From Gnetum montanum (Eukaryota; Streptophyta; Gnetopsida; Gnetales; Gnetaceae): a stretch of DNA of 64,000 nt. The stretch covers positions 192,391-256,390 of the forward strand of contig MNCI01021396.1 in the NCBI GenBank assembly GCA_015680685.1. The letters are read 5' to 3'. The position numbers were made by a program, and so were the translations under genes. The notes beneath the pieces are model-generated. The model was not told where the DNA came from. It did no database searches and was given only the letters and a program-made list of their open reading frames with translations. Below, in pieces: positions 44,101-54,683 of this stretch. Numbering within the stretch: position 1 is the first letter of the stretch; each line of letters opens with the position of its first letter.

Positions 44101-47100
44101 GTTTTATGCCTTAGTAGACCATGGTTTGAGCCTAGAAGGATATTAGATGAGTTTGGACATCAATGAGCATTGTTTTTAGGCTATTTGGACCTAGAAATCA
44201 AGTGTTTTGAGGCTTTCATGCTAGGATCAGTGTTAAAATAGGAAGCCTCAACATGGAAACCAAGGAAAATAGGTTTTGACATGCTCACAAGTCCAAAATT
44301 GAGGTTTCGTGACCTTTGTAAGGTAGAACAGGGTCAAATCCATCAAAATTGGGCACTTCAGGGGTTTATAAAGGGAAAAAGTAGGTTCTAGAGCCTTGTC
44401 TTCTTGTTTCCATGCTGGCCATCATGGAAGAAAGGGGGCTCATAATGGAAAACAAAAAACGCAACCAAAACATGGTCAAAAAAGGTCAAAAAAGTAGTGG
44501 GAACCCATATATGGAAGTTATGCATCCTCTAGCTCCAATTTAAGGCAGTTTTAGTTGATTTGGAGCGTTAAAACATGTCAAAATGGATTTTCCACTTTTT
44601 TCCATGCTAAGCACAATATCTCTAGCATGGAATAATTAGGGGAAAATTACTTCATGGATCCAAAGTTATTTAAGAGCATGTTAAGTAGGCTTATAGATCC
44701 CTAGGGTAGTGAATCATGATTTTGCAGGTTTTCGGCTAATTCTAGACATGTTTGAAGGTTGTTTAATGACATCTAAGGTCTTCCCCCTTGTTTCCACACT
44801 AGGGAAAGTACTCCAGCATGAAATATTTGGGGGAATGAATTTTGAAGGTTGAAATAAGATAAAATAAGCAAAATCTTGAGGTTGTGAGGCCCCATGCTTC
44901 TTTGGTGTAGATCTTTGACTTCTCGGAGTGTCATCTTGTCACTAGAAGTAGAAAAGTAGCATTTCCCCCTTATTTCCATGCTACAAAGTGTGGATGGAGC
45001 CTCCTCCAATGTTGATGAAGCAATAATCCTAGATTTAGACTAATTGGAATCCCAATCAACCATGCATGTTAGCCTTTGGAGTTGTTATGGTCAAGGGTTA
45101 TGTCTCCATGTTAATATTTGGCAGTTTTAAGTACTCCTAAGTGGTCTTTTAGCTTCTACCCCTTTATCCATGCTAAAGCTAAGGGGTTTAGCATGGAATA
45201 TTAGGGGAAACCACTTTTTGAGCATCTAGGATTAATTGTTTTAGGTTTGAAGGCTACAATGACCATTGACAAGGTTCTAAAGTGCATGAAAGGTCATTTG
45301 ATGTTGTTTTGAGATGTTTATGGACTCCAAATGATTCTCCACATCAGTTTTCATGTTGGCCAACATAAAATAGAGGATCCTGACTATGGAAACATCATAA
45401 ATCTTTGATTTAGCCTAGTTTTGAGCTCAATTGACCATGCATTTATGCTCTCGAAGCTACCGAGGTCAAGGACTAGGGTCTAGGGTCAAAATTGGTCAGT
45501 TTGGAGGTTTTCTAGATGGTTGTTTTAGGTTTCCCCCTATTTTTCCATGCTAAGGATGGTATGCTTAATGTGGAAAGCTATGAGGATAGCTTTCTAACCA
45601 TTTGAAAGGAATTTTACAAGGTTTGAAGGGTCTAGAAGGTGTGAAACTAGTCTTAGGACTCATGTAAGGCTATAGGGTGTTTGTTTGAGGTGTTTAAAGG
45701 TCATTTTGAAGTCTCATAAAAGTTTTTCCATTTCTTCCATGCTAGTTAGCATGGAAGAGGAATCTCTAAATGTGGAGGAACTAGGGAACCTTGCTTTTTT
45801 CTAGTTTGTAACATTTCTAACCATGCATGTAGGCCTCCAAGGTTGCCAGTGTCGACTACTACTACCTAGTGTCAAATTTTGGTTGTTTCAAGGTTCGTAA
45901 GATGATTTTTGGCCTTTTCCCTTTTTCTCCATGCTAGGGTTTCCATGATCAATGTGTAAGATTGAGGGAAAAGCTTTTCTAACAATTCATGGTCAATTTT
46001 GATGGGTCTAAAGATCCTAAGATGTGCAAACAAGATTCTAGGACACACATAGGGGTTTTTAGTGTTCGTTCAAGGTCCGTGGAGGCTATTTTGGAGCCCC
46101 CATAAAGTTCTCACCTTTATTCCATATTGGACAACTTGGAAGAGGTGGTTCTCAGCATGTAAGAACTGAGGGGCCTTGATTTTTGCTAATTTTTAGCAAT
46201 TCTAGCTATGCATGCTAGCTTATAAGGTAGCTAGTGTCAATTTCTCACATCCAATGTCAAAATTTGGACATTTCAACGGTTATTAGATAAGTTTTGAGCT
46301 TCCCCATTTATTTCCATGTTGGAGCTTCACTGCTCAATGTGGAAGATTAGGGGAAAAGGATTTTGACAACTTATAGTCAATTTTGTCTATGCATAAGTGT
46401 CTGTTGGGTTTTTGTTGTTGCATATTAAGGTATAAGGTTGAAATCAAATCATTTTGAAGGCTATGAGAGGTTTCTCAAGCTTCCCCCTACATCTACATTG
46501 AGTGTTGGAGGCTTATCATGGATAGGATCTCTCTCAATGTGGGGAACCAAAAGGAGGTATTTTTCATCATTTTAGGTAACTTCCAAAAGTCTAGTGGCTT
46601 CTAGAAGGGTTGGATTGCTTTGGAAAGTTAAAGTTATTGAAAACTTCAAAAGTTTTAGCTTTCCCCATTCTATCCATGCTAGGAATAGAATTCCTAGCAT
46701 GGAAGAGGTCTCCCCCAACCAAAAAGGTTAGATGTAGGCTGGATCAATAGCTAATCAACCATGCATGTCAACCTTTAGGGTTAGCAATGTTGACAGTCAA
46801 TCTTTGGTACCAAGATCCATGAGTTTGGAGGCTTCTAAGTGCCTCATGTAGTCTCCCTTATTTCTTCCATGTTGGGCATATTGTACCCAACATGGATGAG
46901 AGAGGGATGACAATTTTGTATCATATTTAACTAATTTTGGAGTATCCAAAAGCTCTAGAGGGTGTTGGCATGGTTTAGGGGTTATCAAGCTTTGAGAAAT
47001 GGCTACTAGGTAGTCAATTTAGGTCATTTTTATCTTCCCTCCATCCATCCATGCTAGGAGTGAGATGCTCAACATGGATGATGCCGCCACTAGTGTGGAA

Positions 47101-47550
47101 ATGCCAAATCCAAGGGTTCAACTAGTCTTGACCAATTTTGACTACGTTTGGTGTGGCTCCATTGTTGTCAGAGATGCTTGAAGGGGTTTTAGGTCATGTG
47201 GGGCATACTTCAGGATTAAACCTAGGCTATATGTGAATTGGGGGGTAGGGATAGGTGTCTCTCCCCTTTTCCCCATGCTAGGTAGTATTTTCTTAGTGTG
47301 GAAACCCAAGTTATCCAGTTAGTTCATGTCTAAACCCCTTTTTGGGAGCCTAGAATGGGAAAAGGTAGATTTTTGCTATTAACAAAGGTAATAGGTTTAT
47401 GTTTTTGTGTTTTTGGGATATGGGAGGCATGTATCCATGATAGGCATGGCATACCTAGCATGGATGCATGGAAGTTAAGGTTGCAACATGGTTTAGTGTC
47501 AAAATTGGAAAAAAGCATGGCATTAATACAATTTTTTGGTTAAGAGAGAA
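44101..47550. repeat. Decayed tandem array, about 190/380-bp period (F2)
   Basis: A CCATGCTAGG...(C)CTAGCATGG hairpin block occurs at about 44,586, 44,795, 44,972, 45,170, 45,343, 45,540, 45,735, 45,926, 46,118, 46,310, 46,490, 46,668, 46,865, 47,043 and 47,270, a spacing of roughly 170-230. Every second unit carries 'accatgcatgt.gcct' (45,059, 45,434, 45,820, 46,205; then 46,758), so the true unit may be about 380. The hairpin at 46,674-46,702 has perfect 13-base arms with a 3-base loop. No gene. Confidence 0.82.
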
Positions 47551-48045
47551 GGTGCAGGGTGAGGCTCATAATCCAAGAATTTAAAAGTTTGAAAAGTGAA
47601 GTTGTTTTCCACCCAAAATCAACATTTAAGAGAATTTCCCCCTTTTGCACTTTAGTGCACTTGGAGTTCTGGTATACTGAATTAGTAGCTAGGGTTTAGA
47701 CATGGATGTTTAGGTTTAGATGTAGTTTATATTGTAAAATTTTGCAAGTTTTCAATCATGCTTTTCATTCTTGAGAACTATGCATTAGAGGAGATCTTTC
47801 ACAAATATTTTTGTGGTAGAAGCGCCAATCTTTAGTGTGGAATCCTTCCATCCTCCCTGCACACACCATTGAACCTTCATCTTCCTCAGTTTACAACCTT
47901 TCCAAATGTTGAGCCTATCATGGTGCCCAAGAAGTGTCAAGGAAATAATTGGAACCAAAGGACTTAGTAGATATATGAGCATACTAGGGAGCTATTATAG
48001 GTTCCTAGGCCTATCTCCATCCATGTCTCATCCATTAGCACTTTG
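47551..48045 (+). other. Candidate first exon region of the antisense gene (F2)
   Basis: Plus-strand traces 'PSSLHTPLNLHLPQFTTFPN' and 'EPIMVPKKCQGNNWNQRT', then 'IYEHTRELL.VPRPI', end at 'tttgag/gtaggg', a usable splice donor. The match to F1's 4,572-4,830 is weak. Stops present. Confidence 0.3.
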
Positions 48046-49737
48046 AGGTAGGGAGTTCTACTTATTTTTGTTGTCATTTTTAGCTATTTTCTATGGTTTT
48101 GTTGTGTTTTTATTGGCACATGTGGGGCCATTTTTCTTAGATCTATGCTAATAGAGGGGGTAAGTTTTTTTTTTATGAAATCCAACCTCTTATTTTGGCC
48201 ATTTATACATGGATCCATGGTCTTTTTATTGTTTTTTCCTTAATAGATTTTCAAAATTAAGCTTGCCATTTGCTTTTTTCCTAAAATTTTGGGGTATGGT
48301 CATTTTTTAAGATCTAGGCCAAACGATTCATCAAAATTAAATTTCAATGAAATCCTACCCCATAATTTTGATGTTTTTTCTAATGTGTATCAATCATTTT
48401 AGCTATTTTGACTATGTCTTTATGGCTATGTCAAGTTGGGTTTTAGCTTTTTAGCTTTTTACATAGAAAAAGAAAGCAATGCTATGTACATTTTCTTAAT
48501 AAAATGGATACATATTTTCAAAATTTTATGTTTTGAATTTTTAGCTCTCTATTTAAGCTTTCTAATGGCTATTTTCTTATTTGATTTGGATTAGTAACGA
48601 TGGAGCTATGGCCATTTTCCTAAGGTCATGCAGTTAGGTTTTTTATGTCATTTTTGAAATTTCATGTAGGTCCATGAATTTTTTCTAAGAAAATGGAAAG
48701 GGTATTGGCTATTTTTTAGTTATGGAAAGATGGGTCTTGGCTTCATCTTTCCAATAACTGTGGAATCACTTCAATTGGCTTTAAAATGAAGTTTTCATGA
48801 ATTTTTTACTAGGCCTATGTTAAAAGGAGGTTTGTGGCCATTTTCAAATTTTTGTCTAAGTTGATGACTTTTTTTTTTTACATAAATGGAAAGGGTTTTT
48901 AATTTTTTCTTAGTATGGATGCATAGAGTGCAATTTAAAATTTCAAACAGTAGTGAAATTACTCTATTTGAAGCTCAACTAAATTTTTGGTGAATTTTTT
49001 ACCAACCTTATGCGAAAGAGGGTTAATGGTGATGGCTACAATTTTTTACTAATTTTGTCCATATTCCATGTAAAAATGGCTATGTATTTTTAATTTTTAT
49101 GGATGAAAATCTTGTTATTTAAGAATTCTTTCCATCATGGAATCACTAAAATTGGAGCTTAAATGAATTTTTTGGTTATGGTCATGTAAATAAGGAAAAA
49201 TTTTAGCTAGATGTGATTGGTATGTGTAGTTTTTCTTGTAAAAATTATGTTTTAAATATTTTTTCTAAGAAAAAAAAAGGCTTCACTAGTTTTAGAAAGA
49301 TTTTTACTATGGCTATATCATTTCTTCTAAGTTTTAATGCCTTTCCCAAATTTCAATACCTTTTTCTAAATTTATGCATAATTTAGACTAAGGCTTAGTT
49401 TTGGCTATATTATTTTGGTTATGAATTAAAAGGATATAAAAGATGATAATAATTCTTTTGAGGAATTCTTAAAGCTAATTTAGATAACACCTTAAGGATT
49501 TTTACAGAGGCTAATTTCACCTCGGACTAGATGTTTTTTTCCAAATTTTCTAAGTAATTTCAATTAGTCATAAAACAAGGTTGTAATAATGTTTTCTTGT
49601 GGAATTCCTTAAACTAATTTACATAAACACCTTAGAGATTTTTACATAGGCTAATTTCACCTCTAACTAGATGTTTTTTTTCCAAATTTGTTAAGTATTC
49701 CCACTTGGTCATAATGTTTTTGTTTTTCTTCATGTAG
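48046..49737 (+). other. T-rich stretch, possible large intron (F2)
   Basis: Strongly T-rich, with repeated 'ggctattttttagttatgg'-like phrases and a near-duplicate at about 49,465-49,560 and 49,590-49,690 ('ggatttttacagaggctaatttcacctc.gactagatg'). It ends 'cttcatgtag/g', a fitting acceptor before the first strong exon. Confidence 0.45.
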
Positions 49738-50172
49738 GTTTTTCTTAAAGCCCATACTCATTATTGTCAAGTTGGTGAGTATTTTAGACTACATTGATCA
49801 TTGCAAGACCAATAAACCTCTCCTTGATATGCCTTTGGAGAAGCTATCACTATGGTTCTATCATGGGGCAAGGGAACTCCTTACCTACATTCTACAAAAC
49901 TTTAGTATGATCTTATGGTCACACTTGGCTACAAATGTGGCTGGGGCTATAGTGGAGTCTTTGTTACCTCAGGCATCTAGCTTGGTTGCTAGGTTCATCA
50001 TTGACAAGCCATTATTAGGAGGATTGGTAGATGCTATCAGTTCATGTTACCTCTTAGAGATCTAGACGATGCTAGAGTATAGTTAGTATAATGTTGAAAA
50101 TACTTTTATGGTGGTGCATAGAGCCCACACATTATTTTAAAACCCACCTAGCATTGTGTATCATCTACAAGG

Positions 50173-50254
50173 GTAAGAATGATTATTGTAATTTTTTTAT
50201 GCTTTTGGATTAACTACCTTTTATAAATTCATTAGTTTTACAAACTTTTGGCAG
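50173..50254 (+). other. Intron 1 of the strong part of the antisense gene
   Basis: 82 bases, GTAAGAATG donor, 'acttttggcag' acceptor, T-rich. It splits a glycine codon (GG/A), exactly as in F1 (GG/G), giving 'QGYK' and 'EGYR'. Confidence 0.7.
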
Positions 50255-50534
50255 ATACAAGGTCGATGATTAAGGCTTAATCATCAATGATCAAATCTTG
50301 GCAGTGGCTCAAATTGCTTTAAAAAAATTCACCAAGATTCATAGATAAGAACTATTGTGTATCAACATTCAAGAGGGGAATTTGATGCATACACTTCAAG
50401 GTTCAATCTTTTATACAGGAAGTGCAAGGATGATGAGACAATGCACAATTGGTGGGAAGATGTTGATAATTCCATGGATTGGACCCTTATAGCTGGGACC
50501 TCCACCCAAATAACACCAAAGAAGAAGAGGAAAG

Positions 50535-50653
50535 GTAAACATAAATGCTACATCTTATAATGTTTTATCATTATAACTCTAATTTTTCTATTTCTTTGAC
50601 TAGTTGTTGAATTTTGCTTATGTTCATGCTTACATTTGCTTGTTTCTTTACAG
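50535..50653 (+). other. Intron 2 of the antisense gene
   Basis: 119 bases, GTAAACATAAATG donor and 'tttctttacag' acceptor. The donor resembles that at 6,980 in F1 (GTAAAGTAAGAATG). Confidence 0.65.
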
Positions 50654-51701
50654 GACCTTCCATCTCTGCTAATGTCACAATAACACTTTCAAGAGCATGT
50701 CATGAGAATACCCTCATCATGAAGTTTGGTGAGGTGATACTAGCATAGGAGTGGTTGAGGGGATAGGCACCCATATACATTGAAGTAAACATCCAACATG
50801 TAGGTTTGCTTGATGTATTTATGACAGCTATCCCTTTCATCCTTGCTGTAAATATGTTGCATGTCATGGACTCCTTCGATGAGAAGGCTAGTTGTTTTAG
50901 CACCATCATTTGGGATGTGAAGGTTTATATGCATATTGATGTAGGCCTCTTTTGTGACTTGTTTGGTATTCCTGCTGATGGAGCAAAGGTCCCAACAAGA
51001 ATAGTGAAGGAATCAAAACATTGTGATGAATTTTGGAGTGGCTTGGTGTCAACATGGGCCACTCCATAATTTTCATGGATGGTTTAATGAATCATAATGT
51101 AAAGGAGTCATATTTTCTATTTAGGTCTCATGCATTTCCTAAACTATTATTGCAAAAGAAAGTGATTGGCATAGCGTAGGGGTGGACCTTTAAGAAGTTC
51201 CTAATGGATGACACCTAGTTTAACTGGGTAGTTGCTTTGGCTATTGGGATTATGGAGGAGATCCTTAGACTTCGTGTAAACAACTATACAATAATCCACA
51301 TACATTTTGCATTTTTTCTAGGTTATTTAAAGAGGTTTGCAAAGTTTCTAGTGGTGTATAGGAATAGATGATGGATTCCCCAAGACCCAAGTCAACTTTC
51401 TAAGCCTTAAATAAAGCACAATTATCCAATAGTATAGGCTTAGAACCCACCTAAAGGGATGGATGATACATTATCCATTATCACCAAGGATGTTAATGTT
51501 AGGAAATTTAAGTCTCCTAATAGCATGGATGATGAGGAGCCTCTCACATTCCTAGTGAGTGTCCAAGAGGCCAAAAAACTACGTAGGAAGGCCAAAGGGG
51601 CTACCAGAGAGAAACTTAAGAGGCCTATGGAGGAAGCACCACCAGCATTAGACCAACTTGCCTTAAAAAAGCTTAATTTTAAGCTTAGGCCATTGCAACA
51701 G

Positions 51702-51808
51702 GTAGTTACAAGTATGCTTTATTTAAGTTTGGCTATTTTATATTTTACAGTTTATGACTACTTTATGGTTTCATGTGTTAACTGGTTTTCTATGTGCTAT
51801 GGTTGTAG
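51702..51808 (+). other. Intron 3 of the antisense gene
   Basis: GTAGTTAC donor, T-rich body, 'ctatggttgtag' acceptor. No counterpart left in F1 to test it. Confidence 0.5.
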
Positions 51809-52000
51809 ATAAATGTTAGGTTATGGTAGCCCAAGTTGCCCTAGAGGCAAAACAAAGACATGCAAAAGAGGTACTTTTAAAGCAACCTAAGGTTGAGGGG
51901 ATTTGTTGATGTAGATATAATGATCTAGATGCCTTGTTCAGTGAGGTGGTGTTGGGTACATCCCCCATCATCATCATAGAGAAGGAAGAGGAGGATCTAG

Positions 52001-52087
52001 GTATGCCTATGCCTTAATGTTTTCATTATATCTTATAGTTTTATTTGGGTTTTCATTTTAACCATTCGATGATTGTTATGCTTATAG
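52001..52087 (+). other. Intron 4 of the antisense gene
   Basis: GTATGCCTATG donor, 'gttatgcttatag' acceptor, 87 bases, T-rich. The acidic 'IEKEEEDLG' lies before it and 'LEPSVQAPIPNFHVKSW' after it. Confidence 0.5.
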
Positions 52088-53170
52088 TAGTTCTTGAGCC
52101 ATCAGTACAAGCACCTATCCCTAATTTTCATGTGAAATCATGGGTAGAGACTCTAGACAAGATGGAGTTCATGTGTGGGATGGCTAAGGACATCATCAAT
52201 TGGTTGCAACATGTTGCACTTGAGATAGACAAGGGCTTTGTTTTATGTGCCTTAGTTGCTTGTAATTACTATAGGTTATGCTTGTGTCATGGTTATTTTA
52301 GGTTGTACATTATTTTTATGGTTATATTTCATGCTTTGTGTAGTGCCTTATGTGGAGTGGGATCTCAGTAGAGACATGGATATTGACTCCTTGCCTAAGC
52401 TTCCCTCCGATGCATCTAGTGTACCCTTGAACTAGTACAAGATTGCTACTGATCTAGTAATATCGTGCATAAAAACTTCATGGGAGCTAGAGAGGTCAAA
52501 AAAATTACTATGGGAGTAAGTTATGGCCTTAAGGAAGATGACTTAATGATAGGAGAAAATCATTAGAGATCTCTAAGACTACAAGGCCTTTGTGGAGGCC
52601 CAAGTAACTAACTTAAGGAAGTTATGGACTAGGGAGATCATGTGGGCCCACTGTTGGCATGCCATTTAGGACAAAGTAGTGGTCCTACAAGAGATGGTGG
52701 AACAATGTATGTGGATGGACCCCATCATCATACGGCCAAGGACTAAAAAGATCATTGTGCTTGGGTCTTAGAGTGGGGTAAGAAACATAAGGTCCACAAG
52801 AGATAGTATAAGGTGGATCATGGGGCCTACTTTATGTGGCTTAAGGAGGATTCAGTTGAATAACATAAGAGAGAGTTTTTCATCTAGGGGATCCAAGTAG
52901 AGAGTGATTATCAACTTTTTGAAAGTACTCTTATGATGGAGTAATCCCCTACTACTCGAATTACCACTACTACAAGTGAGACTTATATGGCTACTATGGC
53001 TTGGGAGCCATCTACTTGGACTACAATAGATAGGACCAACATCCTTTCTGGTGCTGATCTTGAGAATGTTGATTGTGTCAACATGATGAAGGACTAGATC
53101 CTCCATTGTTTGGAGGAAGGCCTTCCACTTCTACCCCTATAAGTAATGGAGTTGGAATCTCCACAAGTTA

Positions 53171-53650
53171 GATGTATTTTACGGTTTTTTTATTTTTGTT
53201 TTAAGCTATGGTTTTGGCTATGGGTTACTAGTTGGCTATAAGTTGTTGCACTTTAGGCCTTAGGAGATATCGGCTACCCCAATGATGAGGGTGGGAATGA
53301 CCCACCATTTCATTTTATAGATGCGACTTAGTAGCCTCCATCAACTTAGCTTGTTAGCTATTTGTCATTTATTTTCATATTGATGGCTATGATTAGCCAA
53401 GACTATGTTATAAATTATTTTTTGACATTTTTTCCATACAATGTGATCATGGCTACGTATGTTATGGAAATTCTAACTTTAAATTTAAATTTTGGTTTTA
53501 TTTTTGGCTATATATATCTATAGTTGTTGTAAACATTGTAAATTTTGTGAGCGTTGAGAATGGCTATGTTGAGATTTTGGTTATAACATTAAATGGCTAA
53601 TCGATGTGATAATAGGCTAAACAAAAAGAAGTATAACAATAACCAAGATG
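53171..53650. other. Stretch after the antisense gene
   Basis: AT-rich with no gene. Probably the 3' end of the antisense transcript unit. 'tattttcatattgatggct' and 'ttggctatatatatc' are A/T-rich but give no clear polyadenylation signal. Confidence 0.4.
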
Positions 53651-53863
53651 TTTGCTAGTTCTAGGCCATTGTCGGCATAAGTTATATTGTGTGATTATGA
53701 CTATGTTGCTTTTTTAAGGCCAAGGTGGGCCATATTGCTAGTTTAAAGTCTTAGCAAACTATAATGATAGTTTAGAGTCTTAGTAGACTATGTTGTGTGA
53801 TTATCTTTGCTAGTTTATGGCCATGGTAGGCCATAATGCCAATTTAAGGTCTTAGTGGATCAT
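53651..53863. repeat. 29-bp minisatellite at the protease-side edge of the insert
   Basis: Five to six diverged units: 'ttgctagttctaggccattg', 'ttgctagtttaaagtcttag', 'gatagtttagagtcttagta', 'ttgctagtttatggccatgg', 'tgccaatttaaggtcttag'. Two 'ttgtgtgattat' spacers are also repeated. Confidence 0.7.
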
Positions 53864-54070
53864 GTATGAAAAATAAATATATGTATAAGTATTTTTGATG
53901 TTTATAATACTAGTAAAAGTAAAGAAATGTTGTAATAAATAAGTTAACATGAAAATGAACTTAGGCTACATGCAAAGGCTATGTGCATAAAGAGTAGAAA
54001 AAATGCATGATAGAATATAACAAAATGAATAGAAAGGTTTGGCTATATGGCTATCGATATATCAACATAG
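53864..54070. other. Spacer before the protease reading frame
   Basis: A-rich with 'ggctacatgcaaaggctatgtg' words and no gene. Confidence 0.4.
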
Positions 54071-54683
54071 GATGGATAAGTTGAAGATGAACTTCACTTG
54101 TGAAGATTCTTCGTAATCTTTGTGAGGTTATGGAATGAGTAAGGCTTATTCTACACAAGCTTATATTCACCATCCCCCTTGCTTACAATGTTAAAGGGAA
54201 GTTCATCCCATAATGCATCATATTGCTTATTGTTGTTGTCATTGGCTTTCTTGGGTTGTTGAATTTCATGGTTGGGAGCTTCTTCTTTAAGCTCCACTTT
54301 AGATCCCTATTCTATGTTTATGTTATTGATAGCCAATGGAACCATGTTGTCATCATGAATGATGATTTCACCTTCCTCGTAAGGAAGATGAATTTCTGAA
54401 TGGATGGGTGAGGACATAGCTCATAATTAAGCCAAACAAGGTCTTCCTAGAATAAAGTTGAACCCTGGTGTATCCTCCACCATTAAGAAAATTAGTGGTT
54501 GTGGGGAATTTCACTATAGCCACAAAATCCAAGAAGATAAATCCCTTGACAACAATCATTAATCCATTGAAGGACTTAAGAGTAGTAGTGGTTGTAGGTT
54601 TTATTGGCTTAGTTAGGCCCAAGCGTGCAATGATGGTGTATGAGATGATGTTAGTTGTAGCTTCATCATCAGCATGCAACTAA
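54071..54683 (-). pseudogene. Aspartic protease and C-terminal extension (F2)
   Basis: Minus-strand frame at 54,679: 'MHADDEATTNIISYTIIARL', 'TLKSFNGLMIVVKGFIFLDF', 'FPTTTNFL'. The active-site glycine of F1's DDGA is changed to E (DDEA), so this copy is inactive. After a frameshift the reading continues for about 300 bases with 'SPIHSEIHLPYEEGEIIIHD' and 'KQYDALWDELPFNI', a conserved-looking tail that F1 has lost. Confidence 0.82.

Larger units (their letters stand above)
49738..53170 (+). pseudogene. Antisense multi-exon gene of the F family (F2)
   Basis: Five or more exons on the strand opposite to gag-pol. Exon A (49,738-50,172): 'FLKPILIIVKLVSILDYIDH', 'MILWSHLATNVAGAIVE', 'LLPQASSLVARFIIDKP', 'NTFMVVHRAHTLF.NPPS'. 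Exon B (50,255-50,534): 'YKVDD.GLIINDQILAVAQ', ending in a basic 'TPKKKRKG'. Exon C (50,654-51,701): 'NTLIMKFGEVILA', 'FDEKASCFSTIIWDVKVYMH', 'GLFCDLFGIPADGAKV', then acidic 'SMDDEEPLTFLVSVQEAKKL'. Exons D and E follow, with a coiled-coil-like end ('AFVEAQVTNLRKLW', 'DKVVVLQEMVEQ'). Introns of 82-119 bases have GT-AG ends. 'STI.GVKV...LFC..FGIP.DGA' recalls retroelement-carried plant transposon-protein domains; unproven. Stops make it a pseudogene. Function unknown. Confidence 0.65.
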
